The notes below the pieces were generated by a model that was not told the DNA's origin, searched no databases, and saw only the letters and a list, made by a program, of their open reading frames with translations. 64,000 bases of DNA from JAJRQY01 sp965224435 (GTDB taxonomy: Bacteria > Actinomycetota > Acidimicrobiia > Acidimicrobiales > SZUA-35). Shown in pieces: positions 8,755 to 17,053 of the stretch (its first letter is position 1; every line of letters begins with the position of its first letter). Location: assembly GCA_965224435.1 (NCBI GenBank), contig OZ245048.1:3658001-3722000 (forward strand), given 5' to 3'. The position numbers and the translations under genes are program-made.

Positions 8755-9671
8755 TATTCCTGCCCGAGCCCGGCCAGAGCTTCCCGGCTCGGGGCGAAAA
8801 AGTAGTTACTGGTCCGGACTGACGAGAAGTCTGTGAGGTGGTCATAGACGTCGGCCCGTTCGCCCTCCAGTGGCCCGAACATGGCCCGAACCATCTTGTC
8901 GATCTTGTCCAGCTCATCGGTGAAGCCAATAAACATGAGTCCGGCTTCGGTGCTGTCTCCCCATGGAACCGAGCGTCGATAGATCTCGACCTCGTCTCCT
9001 GCATCGTCTTCCATCACCACGCGGGCGATATGGGCGGTGTCGGGTAGAGCATCGCCTTCCAGCTCGACCGAGTCGGGCTTGGTGCGGCCGATGACACGCT
9101 CTTGCTCTGTCACGTCAAGGGCATGAAATGCGTCCAACTTGTGGACCCAGCGCTGCACCAGCATCGTGCTGCCACCTTCTCCCGGCTGACCGTTGGCTAT
9201 GACTGCCAGCGATTGTGCCTCGTCGACATCGGGGTTCTCGGTCCCGTCAATGAATCCGGTCAAGTCACGATTGTCCCGGTAGACAAAGGCCGGTACATCA
9301 CCAACGATGGCTCCAACCTCGGTCAAGATTCGGCGGGCGTGCAAGGCAGCGTCATAGATCGGGCCCTGGTCTTTGCCGTGGATCCACAGGACCAGATCAT
9401 GTGATGTGGCTACTGCGACTCGAGAACCCGACCCGATCGTTTCAAACGGCCGGAAGTCGGAGGCTGTTTCAATCCCAATCTGACGAGCAAGGTCGCTACC
9501 GATGGCAACAACAATTTCAACCCCGTCTTCCTGGATAGACGGGCCAAGGGCAGCGGCACTGCGGATCGCCGCGATGACGGCAGAAGCGTCAGCCGTCCGC
9601 GCTATGTCGTATTCCTGAAACCAGTGATTGCTCGAGTCTTCGACAAAGATGCCAGTTTGTGGGGTCGCCAT
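8754..9671 (-). CDS. DyP-type heme peroxidase
   Basis: This 305-residue dye-decolourising peroxidase family member has the signature GxxDG in GFIDGTENPD, the proximal heme His region (MLVQRWVHKLDAFH) and the distal Arg in IYRRSVPWGD. It should use H2O2 to oxidise phenolic or other substrates. ATG 9671 is preferred because the family begins near MATPQTGIFVEDSSNHW; a longer frame extends to 9800 but is overlapped by the end of the M24 gene. No signal peptide or encapsulin gene is seen. The stop shares a base with the downstream hydrolase start. Confidence 0.92.
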   Translation of the reverse strand: MATPQTGIFVEDSSNHWFQEYDIARTADASAVIAAIRSAAALGPSIQEDGVEIVVAIGSDLARQIGIETASDFRPFETIGSGSRVAVATSHDLVLWIHGKDQGPIYDAALHARRILTEVGAIVGDVPAFVYRDNRDLTGFIDGTENPDVDEAQSLAVIANGQPGEGGSTMLVQRWVHKLDAFHALDVTEQERVIGRTKPDSVELEGDALPDTAHIARVVMEDDAGDEVEIYRRSVPWGDSTEAGLMFIGFTDELDKIDKMVRAMFGPLEGERADVYDHLTDFSSVRTSNYFFAPSREALAGLGQE

Positions 9672-9718
9672 GCTGGTGACTCTAACCATTGACGCCCCCG
9701 CCAACAGGTACCGGGGGC

Positions 9719-10546
9719 CTAGCCGGCAGCAAGCACGTGGGGTGGGTTGTCCTGCAACCAGAACACGTCGGATCCTTGGATGACCAGGATCTCTTCCCAC
9801 TTCACCCCAACCGATCCCTTACCCAGGTGCGGCTCAACCGCCCACAGGCCATCGGCTGGTGGATGGTCCGAGCCTGGGTTGGCGCTCCAGGTCGGGGCCG
9901 GTGTCGGAGCCGACTTGCTGTCTGGTGCTGGCGATGCCAGTTGGGCGAAGAACCAGTCAACGACTTCGGTGGCAAAACCCATATCGTCTGCTGATTCTGA
10001 CCCGGAGACGTCGCCAACCCGGTGACCAAGGACCTCTCCCGGGTGCAGCCGGTGGCAGTTGCGATAGCCCGACGCCTCGAACTGGTGGTCGACCTCGATG
10101 GCGATTTCTTGGAAGGTGGCGTCGGCCCGAACGGCTTCGATGATGGAGGTTCGATAGCCAAGATCGTCCTTGGCCGCTTGCTGAAACGAGGGGCCCGATG
10201 GCAGGTGACAGACCGTGGTTGACGTGTCGACGAGTAGTCCCTCAAAGATTGGTGAGGCGTCAAGAATGACCGAGTCGCCTGGTTCCAACGGGCGGTCCTT
10301 GGGCCAGAAGTGTCCGGTGCTCCAGGGGTCCGGAAGGGTTGTGCGCTCACCGAAAAGCACGACGGGAAGGTGGAAGTAGCTGGCTACTCCCTCCGCTCGG
10401 TAGGCCTTCATCATTGCCTTGGCGATATCTCGCTCCGTTACCCCAGTACGGAGGGTCGCGGCAATGCTCTGCTGGATCTCAAAGGACAAGGCTTGGAAGT
10501 GCCTGAACCGTTCGATCTCCTCATCACTGAATCCTGACCACTTCAC
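9719..10546 (-). CDS. M24-family metallopeptidase (aminopeptidase P/creatinase fold)
   Basis: This 275-residue protein has the pita-bread-fold metal ligands: two Asp in VILDASPIFEGLLVDTST, a His in LGHRVG, a Glu in VEPHLG and a Glu in VKWEEI. It has only the catalytic domain, without the N-terminal creatinase domain, so it may act on X-Pro peptides or a small amidino or peptide substrate. It is the first gene of a three-gene run on the minus strand (M24, DyP peroxidase, hydrolase), with 47 bp to the DyP start. A Pro/Ala-rich insertion (PAPDSKSAPTPAPTW) near residue 210 is unusual. Confidence 0.86.
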   Translation of the reverse strand: MKWSGFSDEEIERFRHFQALSFEIQQSIAATLRTGVTERDIAKAMMKAYRAEGVASYFHLPVVLFGERTTLPDPWSTGHFWPKDRPLEPGDSVILDASPIFEGLLVDTSTTVCHLPSGPSFQQAAKDDLGYRTSIIEAVRADATFQEIAIEVDHQFEASGYRNCHRLHPGEVLGHRVGDVSGSESADDMGFATEVVDWFFAQLASPAPDSKSAPTPAPTWSANPGSDHPPADGLWAVEPHLGKGSVGVKWEEILVIQGSDVFWLQDNPPHVLAAG

Positions 10547-10692
10547 TGTTTTATCCTCATGGTGCCACTCTCATTCCGTTGCCATGTCTCAAGCATCCAG
10601 CTAAAGCAAATGACAGGCTTCCCTCATTCATATATGGTCATTCTTCCCCAGCGCCAGTCTTGCATGAAAGGGTATTCCCAATCATGGTTTTG

Positions 10693-10853
10693 CGTTCGAC
10701 GTTGGGTTGGTAAGGCCTAGACAGCCCTGGGTTCAACTCCCATCTCGTTTCCGAAAGGAAACCAATCAATCGACAGCCTTCGGGCATCCGGTAGTGGACC
10801 TTGTGACTCACGTCCCGCCTGCTACCGGCGTCGAGCGGTTGAGACCTCACAAG
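10693..10853 (+). ncRNA. Candidate structured RNA with pseudoknot in the slipin leader
   Basis: The 345-bp gap 10547-10891 holds a compact set of complementary segments. A 9-bp stem closes the domain (10693-10701 with 10829-10837, one G-U). Inside are a short hairpin whose 7-base loop TTCAACT resembles a tRNA T-loop (10728-10742), a 6-bp hairpin with a GAAA tetraloop (10747-10762) and a 3-bp hairpin with a UUCG tetraloop (10776-10785). A 7-8-bp stem (10788-10794 with 10822-10828) abuts the closing stem. Its loop (10800-10806) can pair with 10847-10853 outside the domain, making a pseudoknot. The slipin start lies about 40 bases downstream. I do not recognise the class; a riboswitch-like leader or independent RNA is possible. 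The rest of the gap (10547-10692) shows nothing I can name. Confidence 0.55.
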
Positions 10854-10891
10854 ACCAATCCAGGAAACATGCAAGGAAGGACCAGAACGGT

Positions 10892-11695
10892 ATGCAGACC
10901 TATTCGACCGACACCTACACCGAGCATTCGTTTGGACCCGTCCGTTTTCGGGGTTCCGCCCGACATGCCAACACCACGGGCCAGCGTGCAAAGCGTCGCC
11001 TCATGGTCAATGAGCTTGAGCAGGTCGTTCTTGTGCGGCGGGGCAAGATCGAGCGCGTCTTGGCGGTCGGTCGTCACTGGCTGCGCCCTCGTATCGACCA
11101 GATCATGCGCTTCAGCGCCTTGCCAACCATCATGAACGTTCAGGGACAGGAGACACCGACAGCCGACGGTGCCACCATCCGAGCCAGCATTGCCGTTGTC
11201 CTGCAGGTTGCTGATCCAATGCAGGTTGCTCGAACGGGCATGAACCAGGAGACCCTGTACCTGACCGTGCAGCTGGCGTTGCGAACTGCCGTCTCGGGCC
11301 GCGATCTTGAGCAGGTCTTGGTCGAGCGCGAGGCCATCGCGGCCGAGCTCTCGGCCGCGTGCATTCCGGCGGCGGAGGAACTTGGTCTTGAAATCAAGTC
11401 CATCGCTATTCGAGACCTCGTTCTGCCAGGAGACCTGAAGCGAGCAGTAGCCGAGGTCATCTCGGCCAAGCTGAGTGGACAAGCCAACCTGGAGCGCGCC
11501 CGAGGAGAAGCAGCAGCCCTGCGAAGCTTGGCCAACACCGCTCGTCTGGCCAAGGACAATCCCGAGTTGCTGCAGCTGCGACTTATTCAGCAGATGGAGA
11601 ACTCCACTGGAAACACCTACATCGTGGGTGCAATCGGTGCAGGTCCATCGAGCAGTGTTCAATCAAACGGTGTCCCGGTTCTTCCTACCAATTGA
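10892..11695 (+). CDS. Slipin-like SPFH/Band 7 protein
   Basis: This 267-residue stomatin/prohibitin-domain protein has its core from about residue 40 to 220, with the typical phrases VVLVRRGKIERVL, AVGRHWLRPRID, VQGQETPTADGATIRAS and AELSAACIPAAEELGLEIKSI. It is followed by an Ala/Glu-rich helix (ARGEAAALRSLANTARL). Most slipins start with a membrane hairpin; none is visible here, so this may be a soluble or peripheral scaffold. A GGAAGG box lies about 12 bases before ATG 10892. It has no NfeD partner next to it, and it sits downstream of the structured leader, which may control it. Confidence 0.88.
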   Translation: MQTYSTDTYTEHSFGPVRFRGSARHANTTGQRAKRRLMVNELEQVVLVRRGKIERVLAVGRHWLRPRIDQIMRFSALPTIMNVQGQETPTADGATIRASIAVVLQVADPMQVARTGMNQETLYLTVQLALRTAVSGRDLEQVLVEREAIAAELSAACIPAAEELGLEIKSIAIRDLVLPGDLKRAVAEVISAKLSGQANLERARGEAAALRSLANTARLAKDNPELLQLRLIQQMENSTGNTYIVGAIGAGPSSSVQSNGVPVLPTN

Positions 11696-11736
11696 CGGTT
11701 GGAAGAACCGGGGGCGGCGCCGCTACCAACTCTTCA

Positions 11737-12087
11737 TCATGCAAAGAACCCGGTCATCGAAACAAGCTTGCCGCTCTCGCCGAAGACACCAATGCTGGTC
11801 CCTGGGCTGACAACATTTCCGTCACCATCAACCATGTCCCAGTTGATCAGAGCTGAGTCGTGGTGGCTGGCAAAGGAGCGGGTGACGAAGCCGGCTCCCG
11901 GCATCTGTTCCTGGAACCCCTCCATGTATCCCGCTATCTCGTCTAGTCCCTTCGCCTCAATGTTGGGATCCTTGTATACACAATCGTCTTGTAGAGCCGC
12001 TTCGAAAGCCACCCGTCGGTCGACCGGACTTGCAGCCCAGCTGGCTGTGTAGGTCTCCCATATTTCTTCTTGCTGCTGTTCGGTCAT
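11737..12087 (-). CDS. SnoaL/NTF2-like protein
   Basis: This 116-residue protein has the NTF2 cone fold pattern: an N-terminal helix (EEIWETYTASWAASP), then YKDPN and AGYMEGFQEQMPG, and alternating strands to the end. Related proteins bind or isomerise small hydrophobic ligands, or sense them. The gene overlaps the upstream TetR gene by four bases (ATGA), so the two are co-translated; it may act on or modulate the ligand of that repressor. No catalytic Asp/His dyad can be assigned with confidence. Confidence 0.82.
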   Translation of the reverse strand: MTEQQQEEIWETYTASWAASPVDRRVAFEAALQDDCVYKDPNIEAKGLDEIAGYMEGFQEQMPGAGFVTRSFASHHDSALINWDMVDGDGNVVSPGTSIGVFGESGKLVSMTGFFA

Positions 12088-12692
12088 TTGATCGTCTCTT
12101 TCTTCGTGGATGTTGCTCGTAGGAACGGGTTGAGCGCAGTTGTTACCACCGTCTCGATGTCGGCTGAAGGTGAGCCCGACCGGATGAGAACAAGGAGGCC
12201 TTGGAAGAGCACCAGCAGCATCTGGGCGACAGCATCGACATCAACCTCAGCAGCAACTTCGCCGGACTCTTTCCCTCGGCGAAGTTGCTCAGCAAAAGCA
12301 GCTCGGATCTCATTCATTCCGGCCTGGACGGAAGATCTCGCTGATTCGTCGACCAGATCAGATTGGACCGCTGTGTTGGTCAGCATGCAACCATGCGCTG
12401 GGTCCGCCTCGGTCGCAATGGAGGTAAAGAATCGTACGATCCCAGCAACGCCGATCTCCGGGCTGAGGTGGACGGCTATTCGCCTTTCAACAACTTCGCG
12501 CCGGTAAAGGGACAGGGCTTCGGCAAAGAGCATCTCTTTGTTTCCAATGGCGTTGTAGAGGCTGGGTGCCTTCAGCCCGGTTGCTGCCTCAAGGTCTCGT
12601 ATTGATGTGGCTTCGTAGCCCTTCTCACGAAAGACAGCCATGGTGGTTCTGACCACATCGGTTGTCTCAAATGCTTTGGGTCGGCCTGTCAC
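12084..12692 (-). CDS. TetR-family regulator
   Basis: This 202-residue repressor-type protein has an N-terminal TetR helix-turn-helix (VVRTTMAVFREKGYEATSI followed by RDLEAATGLKAPSLYNAIG). The C-terminal ligand domain is of the TetR_C_16/AcrR-like kind. It is transcribed away from the P450 gene, with a 12-bp perfect palindrome 14 bp upstream of its start, and it overlaps the following SnoaL gene by four bases. It probably represses its own operon, and perhaps the divergent P450, until a small ligand binds. Confidence 0.9.
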   Translation of the reverse strand: MTGRPKAFETTDVVRTTMAVFREKGYEATSIRDLEAATGLKAPSLYNAIGNKEMLFAEALSLYRREVVERRIAVHLSPEIGVAGIVRFFTSIATEADPAHGCMLTNTAVQSDLVDESARSSVQAGMNEIRAAFAEQLRRGKESGEVAAEVDVDAVAQMLLVLFQGLLVLIRSGSPSADIETVVTTALNPFLRATSTKKETIK

Positions 12693-12705
12693 AATTTTCT
12701 TTCTT

Positions 12706-12717
12706 TAGCGATCGCTA
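12706..12717. promoter_or_regulatory. Perfect 12-bp palindrome, candidate TetR operator
   Basis: TAGCGATCGCTA is a perfect palindrome in the 173-bp gap between the TetR gene (minus) and the P450 gene (plus), 14 bp before the TetR start. Its position fits autoregulation. The core GCGATCGC alone can occur by chance in GC-rich DNA. Confidence 0.45.
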
Positions 12718-12865
12718 CAGAATAGCTCAATGGTCCAAACTTTCGCAACGTCGAACCAGCTTCGGGCGCTATTGCTGTTCTGTCGCCTCGACCAATTTGC
12801 AGGTCCCGGCCGATCTTGCGTAGTTTCGAGTGGAAGAAGTCACGCACCTCAACGAGGAGTACCCC

Positions 12866-14083
12866 ATGTCCACCGACAACAATCAGGTAGATCTTCCTCC
12901 CGTCACCGACTGGGTGAATGACTGGGACTGGCTGGACGATCAGTGGGGCGAGAACGCCATTGACATCTGGAACTCGGTACGCGAAGAGTGCCCAATGGCG
13001 ACGACCGAGCGCTACGGCCGAGCCCATATGCCCGTCACTATGGAGGGGATTCAGCAGGTCGCGCAGGACACCGAGAACTTCTCATCGATCTGGGTCAATG
13101 TGAGCCAGCCGGATGCAACTCGTTCACCGGCCCCGCCAATCACGTCGGATCCGCCTGACCACAAGGGACACCGTCGGTTGCTTCTTCCGGCCTTCAGCCC
13201 CAAGGTTATTGCACCCATGGAGGAAGAGCTTCGCGAGTTCTGCCGGGGCCTGATCACCGACCTTGGTGACGCACCAACCGCTGATGCGGCCGAGGAGTAC
13301 GCACAACACATCCCGGTCCACGGCATCTGCCAGCTGCTCGGAATCCCCGAAGATGATGCCGACATGTTCCGAGACTGGATCTACCGAAACTTCCAGCTCG
13401 CTCCCCGCGACAACAGGGTCCGGGTTGCTGTGCAGCAAGAGATGGACGCCTACTTCACTGAACTGCTGAAGGAGCGGCAGACGAACCCCACCGATGATCT
13501 CACCAGCCTCATCGCCAACGCGAAGATCGATGGTGAAGATGTCGGCTGGCCCTACAAGCTCGGCTACATGAAGCTCATGATCGTCGCCGGCATCGACACC
13601 ACCTGGAGCGCCATTGGCTCCGGTCTTTGGCATCTCAGCAAAAATCCCGATGAGGTCGCTCGCCTAGCTGCTGTCGACAATGACGATCCACTTTGGCAAA
13701 CAGCGACAGAAGAAATTCTTCGTTTCTACGCACCAGTCACCATGGCTCGCAAGGTCATTGGCGACACCGAAATTGCCGGATGCCCGGTTCATGAAGGCGA
13801 CCAGATGCTGGTCACCTTCCCCGCGGCCAACCACGACCCGGAAGCGTTCGAGAATCCGGAAGAGTTCATTCTCGATCGTGAACGTAACCGCCATGTGGCC
13901 TTCGGTCTCGGCATTCACCGCTGCCTCGGCTCCAACCTGGCCAGAATTGAACTCACTGTTGCCTTGCAAGAGTGGGTCCGAGCATTCCCCAACTATGTCT
14001 TGGACGAGTCAAGGAAGACCACCTGGGCCAACGGCCAGGTTCGAGGTCCTCGCAAGCTCCCAGTCCTCCTCAATCGGGACTAG
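12866..14083 (+). CDS. Cytochrome P450
   Basis: This 405-residue soluble class-I P450 has all landmarks: the I-helix oxygen-binding motif (MIVAGIDTTWSAIGSG), the ExxR motif (EEILRFYAP) and the heme-binding loop FGLGIHRCLGSNLARIEL with its axial Cys. ATG 12866 follows AGGAG at good spacing. It needs a ferredoxin and reductase, which are not encoded nearby. It is divergent from a TetR regulator, a common layout for catabolic actinobacterial P450s. The substrate is unknown. Confidence 0.96.
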   Translation: MSTDNNQVDLPPVTDWVNDWDWLDDQWGENAIDIWNSVREECPMATTERYGRAHMPVTMEGIQQVAQDTENFSSIWVNVSQPDATRSPAPPITSDPPDHKGHRRLLLPAFSPKVIAPMEEELREFCRGLITDLGDAPTADAAEEYAQHIPVHGICQLLGIPEDDADMFRDWIYRNFQLAPRDNRVRVAVQQEMDAYFTELLKERQTNPTDDLTSLIANAKIDGEDVGWPYKLGYMKLMIVAGIDTTWSAIGSGLWHLSKNPDEVARLAAVDNDDPLWQTATEEILRFYAPVTMARKVIGDTEIAGCPVHEGDQMLVTFPAANHDPEAFENPEEFILDRERNRHVAFGLGIHRCLGSNLARIELTVALQEWVRAFPNYVLDESRKTTWANGQVRGPRKLPVLLNRD

Positions 14084-14127
14084 AAGACCGCCAAAGCACT
14101 TCCGACCCCGCATGTCGACCGTCTAGC

Positions 14128-15111
14128 TCAGCGGAGTTTCGTTGAACGGTCGCGTTGGTGCTTCGCTCGATAGTCCCGCGGCGCAAGTCCGTAGGAGCGT
14201 TGAAACGCTCGACTGAAGCTCGGCTGACTGGAGTAGCCGACGTGCGTGGCCACCTGCTGAACTTGGGCGTCGCTGTCACTAAGAAGGCGAGCAGCGACAA
14301 TCATACTCCACCGACCGACATAGGACATGGGACTCTCTCCAAGAGAGGTGCGGAATCTCACGGTCAGTCGAGACGGTGAGAGTGAGGCCACCGCAGCAAG
14401 GCGTCCTACGGTCCAGTCGTGTCCTGGGTCTCGATGTACCGCCGCCATCGCGGCTTGCACAGCGGGATCGGCAAGCGCCCTTAGCCAGTTGCTTTGACTC
14501 TCATCCGAATTGGCGCCGACGTGGCGCAAGGCCTCAGAGCAAAGCAACTCAAGAATACGTCCGACAGCAAACCCTGAGCCGGGCCGTGGACGGTCAACCT
14601 CACTCGACAGGACAGACACCAGAGCATCAAGAGTTTCACTCTCGCCCGAGCGGATATGGGCGACCGAAGGAAGGGCTCCGACCAACGGCGAGCTTTCTAG
14701 TTCACCTAATCCGAAGACCCCACACAGCAGATTGGTCTGCCCTCCTGCACTCCCCAGCAAGTCATGCTTGGTTGAGTCCTGAGCAAGCCCAACCAACCTG
14801 GCAAGGGGTATCGGCTGAGTCTCCCCACCACACGAGAGCAGATGAGAGTGGCCACCGAAGGCGATGCACAGGTCGCCTGTCCTCACCTCGATCGGCACAG
14901 ATCCGTCGGGCGTGAGTTGAAGCATGCCCTTCTGCACAAGGTGGAATGCAACAACTCGATCCGTTGCCGGGAAACCAGCAAGCTGAGCGAGGGATCCGGA
15001 ATGAGGAATCGAAACCGACCATGGCGGCACATACGAATCATGAAGGACGAGCGACCCGTTTACGCGAAGCATTCGGAGCAGGTCACTAAGCGGATCGAGA
15101 GTTTTCTTCAC
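14128..15111 (-). CDS. AraC-family regulator with cupin-type sensor domain
   Basis: This 327-residue regulator has an N-terminal AraC_binding/cupin_6-type half (AFHLVQKGMLQL, VRTGDLCIAFGGHSH). At the C-terminus is an AraC domain with two helix-turn-helices (WTVGRLAAVASLSPSRL and VQQVATHVGYSSQPSFSRAF). I place the start at GTG 15111 because a GAGG box lies eight bases upstream; the longer open frame to 15303 would run across the divergent promoter and into the next gene. It likely controls the divergent metallo-hydrolase gene, 84 bp away. Confidence 0.88.
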   Translation of the reverse strand: MKKTLDPLSDLLRMLRVNGSLVLHDSYVPPWSVSIPHSGSLAQLAGFPATDRVVAFHLVQKGMLQLTPDGSVPIEVRTGDLCIAFGGHSHLLSCGGETQPIPLARLVGLAQDSTKHDLLGSAGGQTNLLCGVFGLGELESSPLVGALPSVAHIRSGESETLDALVSVLSSEVDRPRPGSGFAVGRILELLCSEALRHVGANSDESQSNWLRALADPAVQAAMAAVHRDPGHDWTVGRLAAVASLSPSRLTVRFRTSLGESPMSYVGRWSMIVAARLLSDSDAQVQQVATHVGYSSQPSFSRAFQRSYGLAPRDYRAKHQRDRSTKLR

Positions 15112-15195
15112 CAGGTTCACCTCGCAGCTGTTTGAGCACAGTATGCGCTTGGTACTGCCATTGCAACGACTAGGTGCCGGGCCTACGTTCTCGAT

Positions 15196-15945
15196 ATGGA
15201 AATCGCATCTGGAATACACCACTTCACCAACTACAAGTTCAACTGGTACATCATTGAGGACGGAGGACGAATAACGGTCGTCGATAGTGGCTTCGCTGGA
15301 CACTATCGATTGTTCAAGAAAAGCTTGGCGTCAATCGGTCGTACCATCGATGACGTCGAAGCAATCCTGATCACCCACGCCCACGCCGACCACACGGGAT
15401 TCGCCCCACGCCTTTCCCGAGAATCGGGGGCCCCAATATTCCTCCACGGAGCGGATTCCGCTCTGGCCAAGAGGCCGCTCTATCTCCCGTGGGGTGGGCT
15501 ACTCAGCCGGGCATGGCGCCCCTACACCGCCTCGCTGCTGGCTCATGCAGTCGGTCATGGACTGCTGAGGCTCCCCCGAATCAAGTCGGCGGAGTCAATC
15601 CGCAATGGCGATGTCCTTGACGTACCAGGCCAGCCTCGCATCATTCACGTCCCCGGTCATACCCCTGGTGACGTCGTAGTTCATCTGCCCGACCGCGAAG
15701 TCTTGTTTAGCGGCGACGCGCTGGTCACACGCGACATGTACACCGGCCGCGACATCGCCCCTCAATGCACAAGCCCCAGCCTCAGCGTCAATCATGATGA
15801 TGCCATCCGCCACCTCGACCGACTAAGCCATCTTGGCCACATCACCCTGCTGCCAGGCCACGGCAAGCCTTGGACAGGCGAGGCAAGCGAAGCGGTAACT
15901 GGAGCGATGAAAGCAGGAACCACCCGGCGCCGCAAGGGAAAGTGA
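15196..15945 (+). CDS. Metallo-beta-lactamase-fold hydrolase (glyoxalase II/lactonase-like)
   Basis: This 249-residue MBL-fold enzyme carries the zinc motif HAHADH (ILITHAHADHTGF), then His in VPGHTPGD, Asp in LFSGDALV and His in LLPGHGKPW. That is a full two-metal site. The general layout matches lactonases, glyoxalase II-like and related hydrolases, so the substrate cannot be fixed. A divergent AraC-type gene suggests ligand-induced expression. The gene converges on a SnoaL gene with no gap. Confidence 0.9.
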   Translation: MEIASGIHHFTNYKFNWYIIEDGGRITVVDSGFAGHYRLFKKSLASIGRTIDDVEAILITHAHADHTGFAPRLSRESGAPIFLHGADSALAKRPLYLPWGGLLSRAWRPYTASLLAHAVGHGLLRLPRIKSAESIRNGDVLDVPGQPRIIHVPGHTPGDVVVHLPDREVLFSGDALVTRDMYTGRDIAPQCTSPSLSVNHDDAIRHLDRLSHLGHITLLPGHGKPWTGEASEAVTGAMKAGTTRRRKGK

Positions 15946-16434
15946 CTAGCCATGGACAGCGTTGCGGTAGATGTCCAGCTGTTCGGTGTCAGTGATCGAT
16001 CCATGATGGTGAACCTGTCCCCACCTCCCGTTGGCACGATGCAAGACACGACTCGTGCGGATGTCGAGAACGACAGTCGTTCCATTCTTCGTGAACTCTC
16101 CCTTCTCGCGACCAGCAAAGACGACACTTTCGCCAAAATCGTAGGCAACGATGTCGCTAAACTCGACCCAGACCGCGGCTGGCCCGTTAAAAATACTGTC
16201 GTAGAGCGCGGTGATTGGCTCGATGCCCTCGAGAATGCCTCCAAGGGGATTGTTCAGACGGATCATCTCATGTTGGACCCAGACTTTCTGAAACACACGA
16301 AGGTCACCGTTGTTGAAGGCAAAATAGAAGGATTCGAGGGCGGCGAGTGCCCCATCCATCCCAGGTTCATCTGACTGGTCTGTGAGATCACGAGCCTCAC
16401 GCCCGAAGTGTTGTTCGATACGTAAATAGTTCAT
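15946..16434 (-). CDS. SnoaL/NTF2-like protein (YybH-like)
   Basis: This 162-residue NTF2-fold protein has recognisable phrases ESFYFAFNNGDLRVFQKVW, LGGILEGIEPI and RTSRVLHRANGRWGQVHHHG. It is the second TetR-SnoaL couplet in this region: its start overlaps the end of the upstream TetR gene by four bases. The predicted role is small-molecule binding or isomerisation; no substrate can be given. Confidence 0.85.
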   Translation of the reverse strand: MNYLRIEQHFGREARDLTDQSDEPGMDGALAALESFYFAFNNGDLRVFQKVWVQHEMIRLNNPLGGILEGIEPITALYDSIFNGPAAVWVEFSDIVAYDFGESVVFAGREKGEFTKNGTTVVLDIRTSRVLHRANGRWGQVHHHGSITDTEQLDIYRNAVHG

Positions 16435-16982
16435 TGATGTTGCTCCTTTGGAAGTACGGACTGGATAAGAGAAATCAGCGCCGACGTTGCGTTGTCCATG
16501 GCTTTCGGATCACCGGTCGCTCGCGAAAGGACGAATCCGCCTTGCACGGCGGCGATGGCTAGGTCAGCGAGAACACCTCCATCAACCATGAGATCCAGCC
16601 GGTCAAAGGCCGCGCCGAGCTCTTCCCTGAGGTGGGCAAAGTACGCACCGACCGGTTGGCTGAGTCGCTCATCGGCGATTGAAGCCTCCATGGCGATTCG
16701 ACCAATCCGGCAGCCAGCGAGCGCATCGCGAGGTACTTCGAGATACGCGATGATCTGATCAAAGCCGACCTCGTCGCTCAGCCGATCAAACTCAGCCGAC
16801 ATCTGATCGCCAAGAGCCTCCAGCGAGGCCGACGCCAAGTCGGCCTTGCCGGCAAAGTGGTGATAGAAGCTGCCTTGGCCAACACCACTCCTTGCCTGGA
16901 TCTCCCTCGGACTCGTTGCCTCATATCCCTGCCTAGCGAGGAGAAGTTGCGTTGTCTCAATCAGCGATTCGCGTGCACTCAT
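16431..16982 (-). CDS. TetR-family regulator with adjacent palindromic operator
   Basis: This 183-residue protein has a TetR helix-turn-helix at its N-terminus (RESLIETTQLLLARQGYEAT, then SGVGQGSFYHHFAGKADLA). The start at 16982 fits the family; the longer frame would run through the operator. A perfect 13+13-bp inverted repeat begins 2 bp upstream of its ATG, in the divergent promoter shared with an MBL-fold hydrolase gene. This strongly suggests autorepression and control of that hydrolase. Confidence 0.92.
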   Translation of the reverse strand: MSARESLIETTQLLLARQGYEATSPREIQARSGVGQGSFYHHFAGKADLASASLEALGDQMSAEFDRLSDEVGFDQIIAYLEVPRDALAGCRIGRIAMEASIADERLSQPVGAYFAHLREELGAAFDRLDLMVDGGVLADLAIAAVQGGFVLSRATGDPKAMDNATSALISLIQSVLPKEQHQ

Positions 16983-16983
16983 T

Positions 16984-17019
16984 TGTCGTACTGTACCTAG
17001 TAGTATGTACAGTACGACA
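16984..17019. promoter_or_regulatory. Perfect 13-bp inverted repeat, TetR operator
   Basis: TGTCGTACTGTAC (16984-16996) and its exact reverse complement GTACAGTACGACA (17007-17019) flank a 10-bp spacer. It occupies the 71-bp gap between the divergent TetR and MBL-hydrolase starts, and each arm contains a smaller GTAC-centred palindrome. Such length and perfection are very unlikely by chance. Confidence 0.85.
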
Positions 17020-17053
17020 CACCTTCTTGTTTCCCGTGATCGATGGAGCACAT

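Noticed and set aside
10728..10742. A tRNA or tmRNA 3' end, because TGGG-TTCAACT-CCCA looks like a T-arm
   Set aside because: There is no matching acceptor stem, anticodon arm, CCA or tag-coding part around it. I kept it only as one hairpin of the structured leader.
12689..13027. Open frame on the minus strand overlapping the TetR start and P450 start
   Set aside because: It lies antisense to the P450 N-terminus and across the divergent promoter; no domain or ribosome site supports it.
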